DNA of 64,000 nt from Glaciimonas sp. PAMC28666 (GTDB lineage Bacteria > Pseudomonadota > Gammaproteobacteria > Burkholderiales > Burkholderiaceae_D). Position numbers and translations under genes: made by a program. Every line of letters starts with the position of its first letter. Position 1 is the first letter of the stretch. Below the pieces are notes generated by a model. The model had not been told where the DNA came from and did no database searches. It saw nothing but the letters and a program-made list of their open reading frames with translations. Of this stretch, positions 17,517 through 26,541 are shown piece by piece. The stretch lies in contig NZ_CP070304.1 of assembly GCF_016917355.1 (NCBI RefSeq), positions 124,001 through 188,000 on the forward strand, in the 5' to 3' direction.

Positions 17517-18353
17517 ATGCAAACCATCTTTACCAGGCAGCGCGGTTTTACCTTGATCGAAGCGATCGTGGTCATTACCATCACCGGCATTTTAACCGCG
17601 GTGGTGGCGGTCTTTATTCGTGGCCCCATTCAAGGCTATTTTGATCTTGAAAGACGCGTAGCAATCACCGACACTGCGGATACCGCTCTGCGCCGGATTG
17701 GCCGCGATTTGCGCCTGGCACTACCAAACAGCATACGGATTGTTGGCACGTCGCCGTTATGCCTGGAATATTTGCCAACCGTCAGTGGCGGACAATATCG
17801 GTCCGAAGCACCTGGTGCTCCTTTGGATTTCACTACCCCGACCACAAGCTTTGACGTGCTGTCACTCCTCAATCCGGTCCCGTCAAACGGTGATCAACTG
17901 GTTATCTACAACTTGGGAATTCCAGGTGCGGATGCTTACGCTGGTCAAAATAGAGCGACTATTGCGAGCGCCACCGCAACCAGCATTACGCTGGCTTCTG
18001 CAACGTTGTTTCCATTGTCTTCGCCTGGCGATCGATTTCAGGTAGTACCGGCAGCCCAGCAGGCGGTGTTCTATGTATGCACCAATAGTGGAACAGGGGT
18101 TGATGCGACCGGCAACGGAAACGGGAATTTATATAGATTATCAAATTATGGAATAAATGCAGCCGCTCCAACGTCCTGTCCCGCCATTCCCGCTAACACG
18201 CCCATGCTGGCCCAAAATATTAGCAACTGCGTATTTACCTATTCAGCGGGGGTAACCCAACGGGATAGTCTTATTTCCGTGCGCCTTGCTGTGACCAGAA
18301 AAAATGAAACTGCAAGCCTATACGATGCGATCCATGTCAGCAATTCACCTTAA
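17517..18353 (+). CDS. mshO: Minor pseudopilin MshO
   Basis: This is a 278-residue pseudopilin if started at the ATG at 17517; an ATG at 17499 that overlaps mshD is an alternative. The leader MQTIFTRQRG precedes FTLIEAIVVITITGILTAVVAVF with Glu at mature position 5. The body carries DTADTALRRIGRDLRLALPNSIR, characteristic of MshO/PilW-like proteins, and a C-terminal Cys pair (ISNCVFTY). No clear ribosome binding site is seen; translation may be coupled to mshD. It is part of the minor pilin set. Confidence 0.83.
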   Translation: MQTIFTRQRGFTLIEAIVVITITGILTAVVAVFIRGPIQGYFDLERRVAITDTADTALRRIGRDLRLALPNSIRIVGTSPLCLEYLPTVSGGQYRSEAPGAPLDFTTPTTSFDVLSLLNPVPSNGDQLVIYNLGIPGADAYAGQNRATIASATATSITLASATLFPLSSPGDRFQVVPAAQQAVFYVCTNSGTGVDATGNGNGNLYRLSNYGINAAAPTSCPAIPANTPMLAQNISNCVFTYSAGVTQRDSLISVRLAVTRKNETASLYDAIHVSNSP

Positions 18354-18849
18354 GCGCGCACCTGATCATCTTCGCCGAAACTGCAGGCCCGGCGCCCAGC
18401 GGGGTTTTGCATTGATAACGGCTATTTTTTTATTGGTTGTATTAGCAGCATTGGGTGGGTTCATGGTGAGCCTGTCGACAGTTCAACAAGTCACGTCGTC
18501 GCAAGATTTACAGGGTTCGCGCGCCTATCAGGCAGCGCGCGCGGGCGTCGAATGGGGCATCTATCAGGCATTGAAACCGGAACACAGCAACTTGCCCGCT
18601 GGTCAGACGCCGTATGTTTGTCCCGCCAGTGCCACTTCAGTGACTAATCTGGCAGGCGCCTTGAAGGGTTTCAGTGTGCAGGTACAATGTACATCCATGG
18701 CGAGCACGGAAGGGCCGAATCAAATTACCGCATTCCAGTTTATATCTACCAGCAGCTTTGGGAGCGCGGGCAGCACGCAATACGTGGAGCGTCAAATATC
18801 GGCATCGATCAGCACTTGCCGAACTTACGGAATACCTTGCACGGACTGA
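18334..18849 (+). CDS. mshP: Minor pilus assembly protein MshP (PilX-like)
   Basis: This is a protein of about 171 residues with a long basic leader and the segment GFALITAIFLLVVLAALGGFMVSLS. It is a PilX/MshP-like N-terminus that lacks the usual Glu5, as is typical for MshP. The motif GSRAYQAARAGVEWGIYQAL is the family hallmark. Starts at 18304, 18325 and 18334 are in frame; I give 18334, but none has a good Shine-Dalgarno and the overlap with mshO is 20-50 nt. Four Cys residues are present. In related loci mshQ follows; here a repeat and mshE follow instead. Confidence 0.78.
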   Translation: MSAIHLKRAPDHLRRNCRPGAQRGFALITAIFLLVVLAALGGFMVSLSTVQQVTSSQDLQGSRAYQAARAGVEWGIYQALKPEHSNLPAGQTPYVCPASATSVTNLAGALKGFSVQVQCTSMASTEGPNQITAFQFISTSSFGSAGSTQYVERQISASISTCRTYGIPCTD

Positions 18850-18879
18850 GATGAAGCCACCGGATAAATGCTGATTGCG

Positions 18880-18940
18880 TATGAATTGACTATGAATTGA
18901 CTATGAATTGACTATGAATTGACTGTGAATTGACTATGAA
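18880..18940 (+). repeat. Five tandem copies of an 11-bp unit (TATGAATTGAC)
   Basis: Units at 18880-18890, 18891-18901, 18902-18912, 18913-18923 and 18924-18934 are identical except for one A-to-G change in the fifth, and a partial sixth copy follows. The unit is 11 bp, close to one helical turn, so any bound protein would face the same side each time. Every unit with the A intact also contains ATG AAT TGA, a start-Asn-stop triplet. The array lies between mshP and mshE, where mshQ is usually found. Confidence 0.93.
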
Positions 18941-19167
18941 ATCGAGTATGCAAGCAAGCTGCATATTTCGATCGTCAGCATCTCTGACCATTCGAACGGA
19001 TATTTACCGCATAAGCGGGTAAGCTAAATAGATATCGCTTTGAATGATTAACCCGTGTTCGGAATATTTTATCAAATAATGGAAAAGTACCGGTGTTTGA
19101 TGGCAAGATAAACATTATATAAATCGCACTGCACACCGTGCAACGTAAGCAGTTTCAAGGGATATTC

Positions 19168-20871
19168 ATGGCCAGACCAGAAAAAATTCGCTTGGGCGAA
19201 ATTTTACTTCAACAAAAACTGCTGTCGCAAGAACAATTGCAATTAGCATTAGCCGAACAACAACGCACCGGACGGAAATTGGGGCGTATTTTTGTTGAAA
19301 ACGGTTTTGCGACGGAAGACGCTATTTCTGGCGCCCTGGCCCGGCAGCTTAATATTCCGTACATCAATCTCAAGCAATATCAGATCAAACCAAACACGGT
19401 GCGTCTTCTTCCTGAAATTCAGGCACGGCGTTTCCGCGCCATTGCGATGGACGAACAGGACGATGGGCTGTTGATTGGGATGGCAGATCCTACCGATCTA
19501 TTCGCTTACGACGAAATCACCCGGCTCTTGAAACGCGACATCACTTTAGCCGTGGTCAATGAAAGCGAGCTTCTCCAGACGATCGATCGACTCTATCGAC
19601 GCACCACTCAGATCACCGGTTTAGCGCGGGAACTAGAACAAGAACTCGGTGATACCGCTATCGATTTCGGCACAATGGCAACCGGGGCAGGTTTGGAGGA
19701 CGCTCCAGTTGTCAAGTTGTTGCAATCCTTGTTCGATGACGCAACCCAGGTCGGGGCCTCGGATATCCATATCGAACCGCAGGAAAAACGACTTCATATC
19801 CGATTCCGCATCGACGGCGTTTTGCATCTGCAAACGGAGGCCGATATCAAAATCGCGCCATCGCTGGCGCTCCGCCTGAAGCTGATGGCAGATCTGGACA
19901 TCTCTGAAAAACGCCTTCCGCAAGATGGACGCTTCGCGATCAAGGTCAAGCAACAGCAGGTGGACGTGCGGATTTCCACGATGCCGACCCAGCACGGAGA
20001 GTCCGTCGTCATGCGACTGCTGAACCAGAGCGGTGGCATCCTCAACCTGGATGCGATCGGCATGCCGAAAGAAATGCTGAAGCGATTTCGGGCCATCGTC
20101 CAACGCCCCAACGGGCTAGTATTGGTGACGGGCCCGACCGGTAGCGGCAAAACCACGACATTGTATGGTGCGTTGTCTGAGCTCAATACGCGAGAGAGAA
20201 AACTTATTACGGTCGAAGACCCGGTTGAATACAGGCTTCCCGGCATCAATCAGGTTCAGGTCAACGACAAAATCGAATTAAGTTTTTCCAGAGTCCTGCG
20301 CTCTGCTTTACGTCAAGATCCGGATGTGGTCCTGGTGGGCGAAATGCGTGATCAGGAAACTGCCCAGATCGGCATGCGCGCCGCCATGACAGGACATCTG
20401 GTATTATCCACCCTGCACACCAACGACGCCATTAGCACGCCAATACGCTTGCTCGACATGGGCGTGCCCGGCTATATGGTTGCCAGTTCGCTGCAGGCAG
20501 TTGTCGCCCAACGCCTGGTGCGTCTGATCTGCGAAAGCTGTTCGCAAGATTACGCCCTGCAAGTGAACGAAATCGAGTGGTTGAAGAGTGAGCTTAAAGA
20601 GACTGTGAATATGCACCAATACGCCCATGGTCGCGGCTGCTCGCATTGTAATGGTACTGGTTTTCGTGGTCGGGTGGGAGTCTATGAAATGCTGGAAATT
20701 ACCAGAGAAGTCGCAGACGCGGCCAACGGCGACGATTCAGCAAAATTCATGAAAGTCGCAAGCGCACAATTAGCCGGTGAGACCCTGCGTCGGCACGCGG
20801 TGGCGCTGGTGCTGGAAAAGAGAACGACGGTCAGCGAAGCGATGCGCATTAGTACTCAGCTTGAGGATTAG
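19168..20871 (+). CDS. mshE: MSHA pilus extension ATPase MshE with c-di-GMP-binding MshEN domain
   Basis: This is a 567-residue PilB/GspE ATPase. The ATG at 19168 is chosen because AAGGG lies 6 nt before it; a GTG at 19138 is in frame but has no support. Residues 8-31 and 37-60 form the two 24-residue MshEN motifs (RLG...Q and KLG...Q) separated by exactly five residues. This is the arrangement that binds c-di-GMP in Vibrio MshE. The ATPase part has Walker A GPTGSGKTTT near 321-330, the Asp box LITVEDPVEYRLPG, Walker B VLVGEMRDQET, the His box, and a four-Cys zinc site (CESC and CSHCNGTGFRGR) near 450-505. It powers pilus extension at the inner membrane. mshG starts 2 nt later. Confidence 0.93.
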   Translation: MARPEKIRLGEILLQQKLLSQEQLQLALAEQQRTGRKLGRIFVENGFATEDAISGALARQLNIPYINLKQYQIKPNTVRLLPEIQARRFRAIAMDEQDDGLLIGMADPTDLFAYDEITRLLKRDITLAVVNESELLQTIDRLYRRTTQITGLARELEQELGDTAIDFGTMATGAGLEDAPVVKLLQSLFDDATQVGASDIHIEPQEKRLHIRFRIDGVLHLQTEADIKIAPSLALRLKLMADLDISEKRLPQDGRFAIKVKQQQVDVRISTMPTQHGESVVMRLLNQSGGILNLDAIGMPKEMLKRFRAIVQRPNGLVLVTGPTGSGKTTTLYGALSELNTRERKLITVEDPVEYRLPGINQVQVNDKIELSFSRVLRSALRQDPDVVLVGEMRDQETAQIGMRAAMTGHLVLSTLHTNDAISTPIRLLDMGVPGYMVASSLQAVVAQRLVRLICESCSQDYALQVNEIEWLKSELKETVNMHQYAHGRGCSHCNGTGFRGRVGVYEMLEITREVADAANGDDSAKFMKVASAQLAGETLRRHAVALVLEKRTTVSEAMRISTQLED

Positions 20872-20873
20872 GA

Positions 20874-22109
20874 ATGCCTTTTTTCGCCTATAAAGCCCGT
20901 AACGCTCGCGGCGAGTTAGTTCAAGGTGTTCTGGAGGCGAGCGATAGTAATGGTATTGCCAGCCAGTTGTTTAACGCGGGCGTAACCCCGATTGACATTA
21001 CGCCCACAAAGGAGGCTGCCGGCGTGATCGGCGCCGAAAACGAATGGTGGGCGCGCCTTAACGAAGAAAAAATACGCACGATCGATGTGCAATTATTTAG
21101 TCGCCAACTTTACACCCTGTTGAAAGCGGGCATTCCCATCATGCGCGGTTTGGCCGGGTTACAAGAATCTGCCACCAATAAATCATTTGCACGCGTGCTG
21201 AAAGATATTCGGGAGTCGCTTGATGCCGGACGTGAGCTCTCTGCCGCAATGCGTCGACATCCCCGCGTTTTCTCCAACTTTTATTTGAACATGGTTCGGG
21301 TCGGCGAAATGACCGGGCGTCTTGAAGAAGTTTTCCTGCGCTTGTTTGGACATCTCGAATTCGAACGCGAGATGGGTGAACGAGTACGAACCGCCATGCG
21401 CTACCCCTCCTTTGTGATCATGGCCATGCTGGTGGCGATGATCGTCATTAACATCTTTGTGATTCCCTCCTTCGCGACTGTGTACGCAGGTTTTAATGCA
21501 AAACTGCCTTTACCGACGCGGTTTTTAATGGCAACTTCGGCGTTTACCATCCATTATTGGCCCTTACTACTCTTGCTCGTGGGCGCCGGCTGGTTTGGAT
21601 TCAAAACCTATCTGTCCACCGTTCAGGGACGATATAAATGGGATAAGCTTAAATTGCGCTTTCCGTTAGTGGGCCCAATTGTCTTGAAAAGCACGCTAGC
21701 GCGGTTTGCCCGTAGCTTTGCCTTATCCAGCAAGAGCGGCGTACCAATCGTGCTGGGGCTCACCGTCGTCGCCCAGACCGTCGATAATACTTATATCGCT
21801 AGTCGCATCGAGCAAATGCGCGATGGTGTCGAACGCGGTGAGAGTATTTTACGTACCGCTACCGTCACCGGCGTGTTCACGCCCGTGGTTCTCCAAATGA
21901 TTGCGGTCGGCGAAGAAACTGGGGAACTTGACGATTTAATGGATGAAGTCGCTAAAATGTATGAGCAAGAGGTCGATTACCAGCTGAAGACATTATCTTC
22001 ACAAATTGAACCGATATTGATCGTCGCGCTCGGAGTCGTCGTGTTAATACTAGCGCTAGGAATTTTTTTACCAATGTGGAATCTTGGTAACGTAGCGATG
22101 AAAAATTAG
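20874..22109 (+). CDS. mshG: MSHA inner-membrane platform protein MshG (PilC/GspF)
   Basis: This is a 411-residue platform protein of the GspF/PilC family. The N-terminus MPFFAYKARNARGELVQGVLEA is the family opening. Two GspF domains follow (LFSRQLYTLLKAGIPI near 80 and LKSTLARFARSFALSSKSGVPI near 270), each ending with membrane helices. Three transmembrane segments lie near 180-200, 225-245 and 375-400. It sits directly behind mshE with a strong GAGGATTAGGA upstream and closes the operon. It transmits the MshE motor stroke to pilin polymerisation. Confidence 0.92.
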   Translation: MPFFAYKARNARGELVQGVLEASDSNGIASQLFNAGVTPIDITPTKEAAGVIGAENEWWARLNEEKIRTIDVQLFSRQLYTLLKAGIPIMRGLAGLQESATNKSFARVLKDIRESLDAGRELSAAMRRHPRVFSNFYLNMVRVGEMTGRLEEVFLRLFGHLEFEREMGERVRTAMRYPSFVIMAMLVAMIVINIFVIPSFATVYAGFNAKLPLPTRFLMATSAFTIHYWPLLLLLVGAGWFGFKTYLSTVQGRYKWDKLKLRFPLVGPIVLKSTLARFARSFALSSKSGVPIVLGLTVVAQTVDNTYIASRIEQMRDGVERGESILRTATVTGVFTPVVLQMIAVGEETGELDDLMDEVAKMYEQEVDYQLKTLSSQIEPILIVALGVVVLILALGIFLPMWNLGNVAMKN

Positions 22110-22215
22110 CGCCAGAAAACTGATGGAGCGTGCCCGGATTACCTCAGAGGAAAAAGGGCATCTCGGGCTCCGCTACCGTTGAAATGGATCGTCTGATTTC
22201 GCAGTGAGGTAAGCA

Positions 22216-24483
22216 CTATTCGCGTTCAACGCTCACAACGACGATAGGTTTAAGCTCAATCCAGCGACCGACGGTGGCTAAGAATTCCTTAGCCGCACAA
22301 GGTTTGGTCAGATAGTCGTCCATCCCGGCATACAGGCAACGTTCGCGGTCACCCTTAATGGCGCTGGCGGTAAGCCCAATCACTGGCATCCTCGGGATAC
22401 CGGTTGCGGCCTCTCTTTCCCGAAGCCGCCTGGTAGCCTCATAACCATCCATTACCGGCATCATGCAATCCATCAAGACCAGGTCGAAGTGACTCTGCTC
22501 GAGCGCATCGAGCGCTAATTGGCCATTTTCTACTTCTTCTACGATACATCCTCTTTTTGACAGCAGAATCCGTACAAGTTGCCGGTTTATCTCCGTATCT
22601 TCGATGACCAAAACCCGCGGTGCAGTGGGTGCCGGTGCTATTGGCGACTGCACCGGCTCCGCCGAGGTAACGGTGTCAATTAATGATAAATCGGCCGGCG
22701 CATGGTCTGAAATACGAGAGCGAATCCGAAACGTAAAACTCGAGCCCAAGCCTAAGCTGCTGACGCAGCTGATTTGGCCGTACATCAACTCGACCAGTCG
22801 CTTGCAAATGGCAAGGCCCAAACCTGTGCCGCCGTATTTTCGGCTCATCGTATTGTCGGCCTGACTAAACGGTTCGAACAAATTGGCCTGCGCTTCCTCA
22901 CTGATCCCGATGCCGCTATCCAAAACCGAATACCTGAGATGGACCATATCCGGATTAGCCAAATCAGCGTGGGCGCTGAAATAAATGGTTATTTTCCCTG
23001 CAGGAGTGAATTTTATTGCATTGACGATGAGGTTACCGAGCACCTGCCGGATGCGTATAGGATCGCCGTCGACCCACTTTGGAGAAGATAAACTGATTGA
23101 TGTATCGATCAACAGATTTTTTTGATCCGCAGTGGATTTATGCAGATTGATAACGTCGTAAATAAGCTGAACCGGGTCGAAAGAAATCATTTCGAACTCC
23201 ATGTGACCCGCTTCAATCTTGGAAAAATCTAAAATCTCGTTGAGTATCCGCATCAGACCGCGGGCTCCGCTACGCACATTGCTGGCATAAGCATGTTGAA
23301 CGCTATCAAGTTTAGTCTCCAGCATCAGCTCCGTCATCCCAATGATTCCATGCATCGGGGTACGGATCTCATGACTCATCGTCGCCAAAAATCGCGATTT
23401 GGACTCACTGGCAGAATCGGCTTGCGTCTTCAGTACGAACGCTTCTTTAGCGTCCTGCTCCCGTCGTTTCAGGATTATTGCCATCAGCAGAAACGCAACC
23501 GACAGCGCAAGCAAGCTTACTAATGCAATGCCGCCCAGCAGCTGCACGGTACCCCGCCAGCCGCTGAGAAACAAGTCCTCTGTGATGGTCACGTTAATAA
23601 TTAGCGGAAAGCCTCTGACCAATCGAACAGCGGTCATGCGATAAACGCTCTTGAAATCTTCTGCTGCGCGTGGCGCCCGGGTCAGGACGACGTCATGAGT
23701 TTGCTCGCCCTCCATCACCTGAAAGGTCGGGCCGGCTAGAAATTGTTTCCCCAACAGACTTTCAGTGGCGGGCCAACGCGCCAGCAAACTGTAATCTCGC
23801 AGATACAACGAAACCGCAGATTGATTTCCGAGACTGACGTTTTTGTAAAAATCACCAAAAAAATCACATGAAAGGCCCAGCAAGACAATCCCTAAAAATT
23901 GTCCTTTGGCATTTTCGATGCGACGGCTAAAATAAAAGAGCCATTTACCGTCACTCCGGTTTTGTACCGGCTTACTGATGAATATCCCTTGGTCGGGGTG
24001 GTGCAGATGGTAGATAAAATAGTCGCGATCCGCCAAATTAGTCGCGGCTGCCGGAAAAGAGCGTGTGAAGTTGATCACCTCACCGTCAGCGCCCACAATA
24101 GTGGCGACACTGATCTGCGGCAACCCGCTGATTTTGTCGTGCAGCATTTGATAGGTCTGCGCATTTTTGAATGCCGTTATCAGGCTCGCCTGATCCTGAA
24201 CATTGGCAGCGTCCACGTTCTCCACCAGACTATCAAGCACCAATGAAACGGACGTCATCGTTTGCGAAGTGTTCTCCGCCAATACCAGCGACAAATTCCC
24301 AAGTTCTGTGCGCCACGCTTCTATCGTTCGATCATGTAATATCTTGGTTGATATAACGATCAATAAAGCCAGCAATGTAATGACAACGATGCCGATAATA
24401 GCCGTTGCCCGTCTTGCGCTCAGGCGCCATCGTCCTCCGCCAAAACCCAGCGCTCGCTGATCTGTCGATCGTGTCATTTGCAT
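22216..24483 (-). CDS. Hybrid sensor histidine kinase (Cache-HisKA-HATPase-REC)
   Basis: This is a 755-residue membrane kinase. TM1 lies near 26-47 and TM2 near 313-338, and between them is a periplasmic double-Cache-like sensor (RDYFIYHLHHPDQGIFISKP). A HisKA domain follows with H371 in MSHEIRTP, then HATPase_c with N, G1 and G2 boxes (NLIVNAIKF and GGTGLGLAI), and a C-terminal receiver near 620-745 with LMDCMMPVMDG and LTKP. There is no HPt domain inside the protein, so phosphate must leave through a separate HPt; one is encoded 115 nt upstream at 24599-24970. It is the only histidine kinase in the island. The signal is unknown; dCache sensors often bind small organic ligands. Confidence 0.92.
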   Translation of the reverse strand: MQMTRSTDQRALGFGGGRWRLSARRATAIIGIVVITLLALLIVISTKILHDRTIEAWRTELGNLSLVLAENTSQTMTSVSLVLDSLVENVDAANVQDQASLITAFKNAQTYQMLHDKISGLPQISVATIVGADGEVINFTRSFPAAATNLADRDYFIYHLHHPDQGIFISKPVQNRSDGKWLFYFSRRIENAKGQFLGIVLLGLSCDFFGDFYKNVSLGNQSAVSLYLRDYSLLARWPATESLLGKQFLAGPTFQVMEGEQTHDVVLTRAPRAAEDFKSVYRMTAVRLVRGFPLIINVTITEDLFLSGWRGTVQLLGGIALVSLLALSVAFLLMAIILKRREQDAKEAFVLKTQADSASESKSRFLATMSHEIRTPMHGIIGMTELMLETKLDSVQHAYASNVRSGARGLMRILNEILDFSKIEAGHMEFEMISFDPVQLIYDVINLHKSTADQKNLLIDTSISLSSPKWVDGDPIRIRQVLGNLIVNAIKFTPAGKITIYFSAHADLANPDMVHLRYSVLDSGIGISEEAQANLFEPFSQADNTMSRKYGGTGLGLAICKRLVELMYGQISCVSSLGLGSSFTFRIRSRISDHAPADLSLIDTVTSAEPVQSPIAPAPTAPRVLVIEDTEINRQLVRILLSKRGCIVEEVENGQLALDALEQSHFDLVLMDCMMPVMDGYEATRRLREREAATGIPRMPVIGLTASAIKGDRERCLYAGMDDYLTKPCAAKEFLATVGRWIELKPIVVVSVERE

Positions 24484-24598
24484 CGGATGCGATTTCCAGA
24501 AACTTTAAAATAATGTGCGAACAAAACGGGATTTTATACAGCGGCCAGGGCTGATCAGTGGTTGGAGCTTATAGTACATCCGACCTACAGTGAGCGCA

Positions 24599-24970
24599 TC
24601 AGGAATTGCCCCGAAAATGCACAATACTATCGCGGACATCCTGCATGACTAAAGAGAATAACCGCCAGAGCTCAGGAACGTGTTGTGCAAGCTGGCATTT
24701 CACTTCATTTGCCAGAGTATTTTCGAGTTCTTCCAGTTTTCGGGTCAACTCTACGGCACCGACTAATGACGTCGTGCCTTTGAACGAATGGATTTCATGC
24801 GATATTGCCTTGATTTGTTCGGCTAGAATTGCTGCGATTAAACGCTCAAACATTGGCGGCGCGATCGTGAGGAATGTGTGCGACAACGCACGGAACGAAT
24901 CAAGATCTTCCCCTGTTGCGTTAAACAACACGCTTGGATCGATGTAAAGATATGGATTGTGCCGCGTCAT
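24599..24970 (-). CDS. Stand-alone HPt phosphotransfer protein
   Basis: This is a 123-residue histidine phosphotransfer protein. The active site is H61 in HEIHSFKGTTSLVGA, with the expected Lys-Gly after the His. The rest is predicted helical with a hydrophobic core typical of a four-helix HPt bundle. It precedes the hybrid kinase on the same strand, so it is the natural partner that takes phosphate from the kinase receiver and passes it to another regulator of the island. It contains no other domain. Confidence 0.85.
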   Translation of the reverse strand: MTRHNPYLYIDPSVLFNATGEDLDSFRALSHTFLTIAPPMFERLIAAILAEQIKAISHEIHSFKGTTSLVGAVELTRKLEELENTLANEVKCQLAQHVPELWRLFSLVMQDVRDSIVHFRGNS

Positions 24971-25248
24971 CGTAGGTTTTGTACCAACTATTAATATAGA
25001 AGACTCTGATACCCCACTTTAACGCAGAACATTGAGAACCGTTTGCTTCTTGATCCTGCCTACAGAGCCGCCTTGCCACAAATCTTGCGCACATAACCGA
25101 TACACCGGCCTGTGGTTTCCACGCTGCAAGTGTAAAAAAACTAATTCTTTACGCTGGATTGACAATGTCAGTATTGTCTAATGGCAACCAAAATGCAAAG
25201 TTCCTGACTTAATTTCGGCCGATTGAGGTTAGTAGCAAACGCTTCAAT

Positions 25249-25857
25249 CTAATTGCCCACGTTACGGGCGACATTTTGTGCACAGCAAGCACGTAAGTAG
25301 CCGCGCAATTCGTCGTAGTTCATCGGTTTACTGAAAAAAACCACGCCCTCTGGAATACCGCCCCGCGCATTTAGCTCTGCATTGCTGAGACTCGAAAGAA
25401 TCGCAATATTCATTGCTGCCAATTCCGGGTAGCGCAAGATGGTATTAATGACTTCATAGCCATCGATTCCGTCCATCACAATATCTGCCAGTAAAACTGC
25501 TGGCCGATGTGTCGCTATCTCGATCAGTGCCTGATAACCGTTTTCACAAAAGCGCAGATCAGCCTGCAGGTTCCAGGATGAAATCTGCTTTTCGTAGATA
25601 CCGCGCTGAAGCGCATTATCCTCAATCACCAGGATCGATGTTTTCTTGCTGACCGGCAATTCGGCTGGGTATAGTTTCGTCGCCGTCGTCAGAGATGCTT
25701 TATAGGCCTGAACAGCGGCTAACGGAATACGACGATGTCCTCCGCCGGTCTTCCAGGCCTCAATTTCTCCGGATTCTACTAGTTGCTGAACAGACGTGAC
25801 CGAAATTCCAAGAATCTGAGCGACCTTCTGTGTAGTGCATATTTCAGAATAGGGCAT
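25249..25857 (-). CDS. Response regulator with N-terminal MerR/excisionase-type HTH and C-terminal receiver
   Basis: This is a 202-residue protein with inverted domain order. Residues 6-52 form an excisionase/MerR-type HTH (TTQKVAQILGISVTSVQQLVESGEIEAWKTGGGHRRI), and residues 73-195 form a receiver with acidic pair ED, phospho-acceptor D125 in LLADIVMDG, and K177 in FSKP. An unusual ARGGIPEG loop (164-171) precedes the last strand and recurs in the receiver at 30322-30747. It is a likely DNA-binding output of the phosphorelay. It stands 278 nt upstream of the HPt gene and 335 nt downstream of the small HTH gene, so it may have its own promoter. Confidence 0.88.
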   Translation of the reverse strand: MPYSEICTTQKVAQILGISVTSVQQLVESGEIEAWKTGGGHRRIPLAAVQAYKASLTTATKLYPAELPVSKKTSILVIEDNALQRGIYEKQISSWNLQADLRFCENGYQALIEIATHRPAVLLADIVMDGIDGYEVINTILRYPELAAMNIAILSSLSNAELNARGGIPEGVVFFSKPMNYDELRGYLRACCAQNVARNVGN

Positions 25858-26192
25858 TTATTTTCTTTTATTCTTTAAAGTCTTATTTTAACCAAATTAA
25901 ATAAATTTCCTAATAAATAAATCGTTTCTTATGAAGAACCTTCTTCCTCCATTTTTATCACCATTTTCCCCTCGCCAGCGAGAGCAAACATAACCGATGT
26001 TCCGCTTATTTTAAATTCAACGATAAACGCATGAATGCAATCGGTTGGGCAAAAAACGGAGAGGAAACACATTTAATATCAGGTGAACCTCGCCTGCCCT
26101 AATCCTCGATCAGGGGTAAGCAAATTACGAATACGTATCCAGCGCAAAATAACGAACGCTTCGAAGTAGTCGACATCACCTAACGGACATTC
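25858..26192. other. Intergenic region upstream of the HTH-receiver gene
   Basis: This is a 335-bp AT-rich stretch between two minus-strand regulatory genes. It presumably holds the promoter of the HTH-receiver gene. No gene, strong dyad or terminator hairpin was recognised. Confidence 0.4.
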
Positions 26193-26486
26193 TTAGAGCG
26201 TCAAACCAAGTCCCACAACATAGTTCTCAGCAATTTCGTCAGTTCCCAACAGTTGTCGCATTTCTGAAAATGCAATTCCAAATGTTTCATGGATCCGTAT
26301 CATCACATCGCCGCTAATCTTAATTTTTCCGTGACGGACTTTACTGATTAAAGGGGGAGCCAATTTTAGCAGACGACACAAAGCGGCGTCGTTTTTTAAT
26401 GCTTTACGATGAAGTAATTCGTCGAGTAAGCGACTCTGGTCGTACCCTTGGTTATTCTCGCCGTTTTCTATGTTCTCTGATGTCAT
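26193..26486 (-). CDS. Small HTH (XRE-like) DNA-binding protein
   Basis: This is a 97-residue protein. After a polar N-terminus it reads ALKNDAALCRLLKLAPPLISKVRHGKIKISGDVMIRIHETFGI, a helix-turn-helix of the Cro/XRE kind with a turn around LKLAPPLISKVR and a third-helix lysine cluster. A similar short protein family is widespread in Oxalobacteraceae and Burkholderiales, usually without assigned function. It lies 55 nt downstream of the receiver-EAL gene on the same strand. It might repress or activate the local operons, but this is inference. Confidence 0.75.
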   Translation of the reverse strand: MTSENIENGENNQGYDQSRLLDELLHRKALKNDAALCRLLKLAPPLISKVRHGKIKISGDVMIRIHETFGIAFSEMRQLLGTDEIAENYVVGLGLTL

Positions 26487-26541
26487 TTTATGCTCCCGTT
26501 GATGTGATATGTGTTAAAAAATTTGTTCATGAACCTGTATC

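Noticed and set aside
18880-18940. CRISPR-like array
   Set aside because: The 11-bp units follow each other directly with no spacers and no cas genes are present.
22110-22215. Terminator between mshG and the hybrid kinase
   Set aside because: A GCCCG/CGGGC pair exists but the loop is about 30 nt and no T-run follows.
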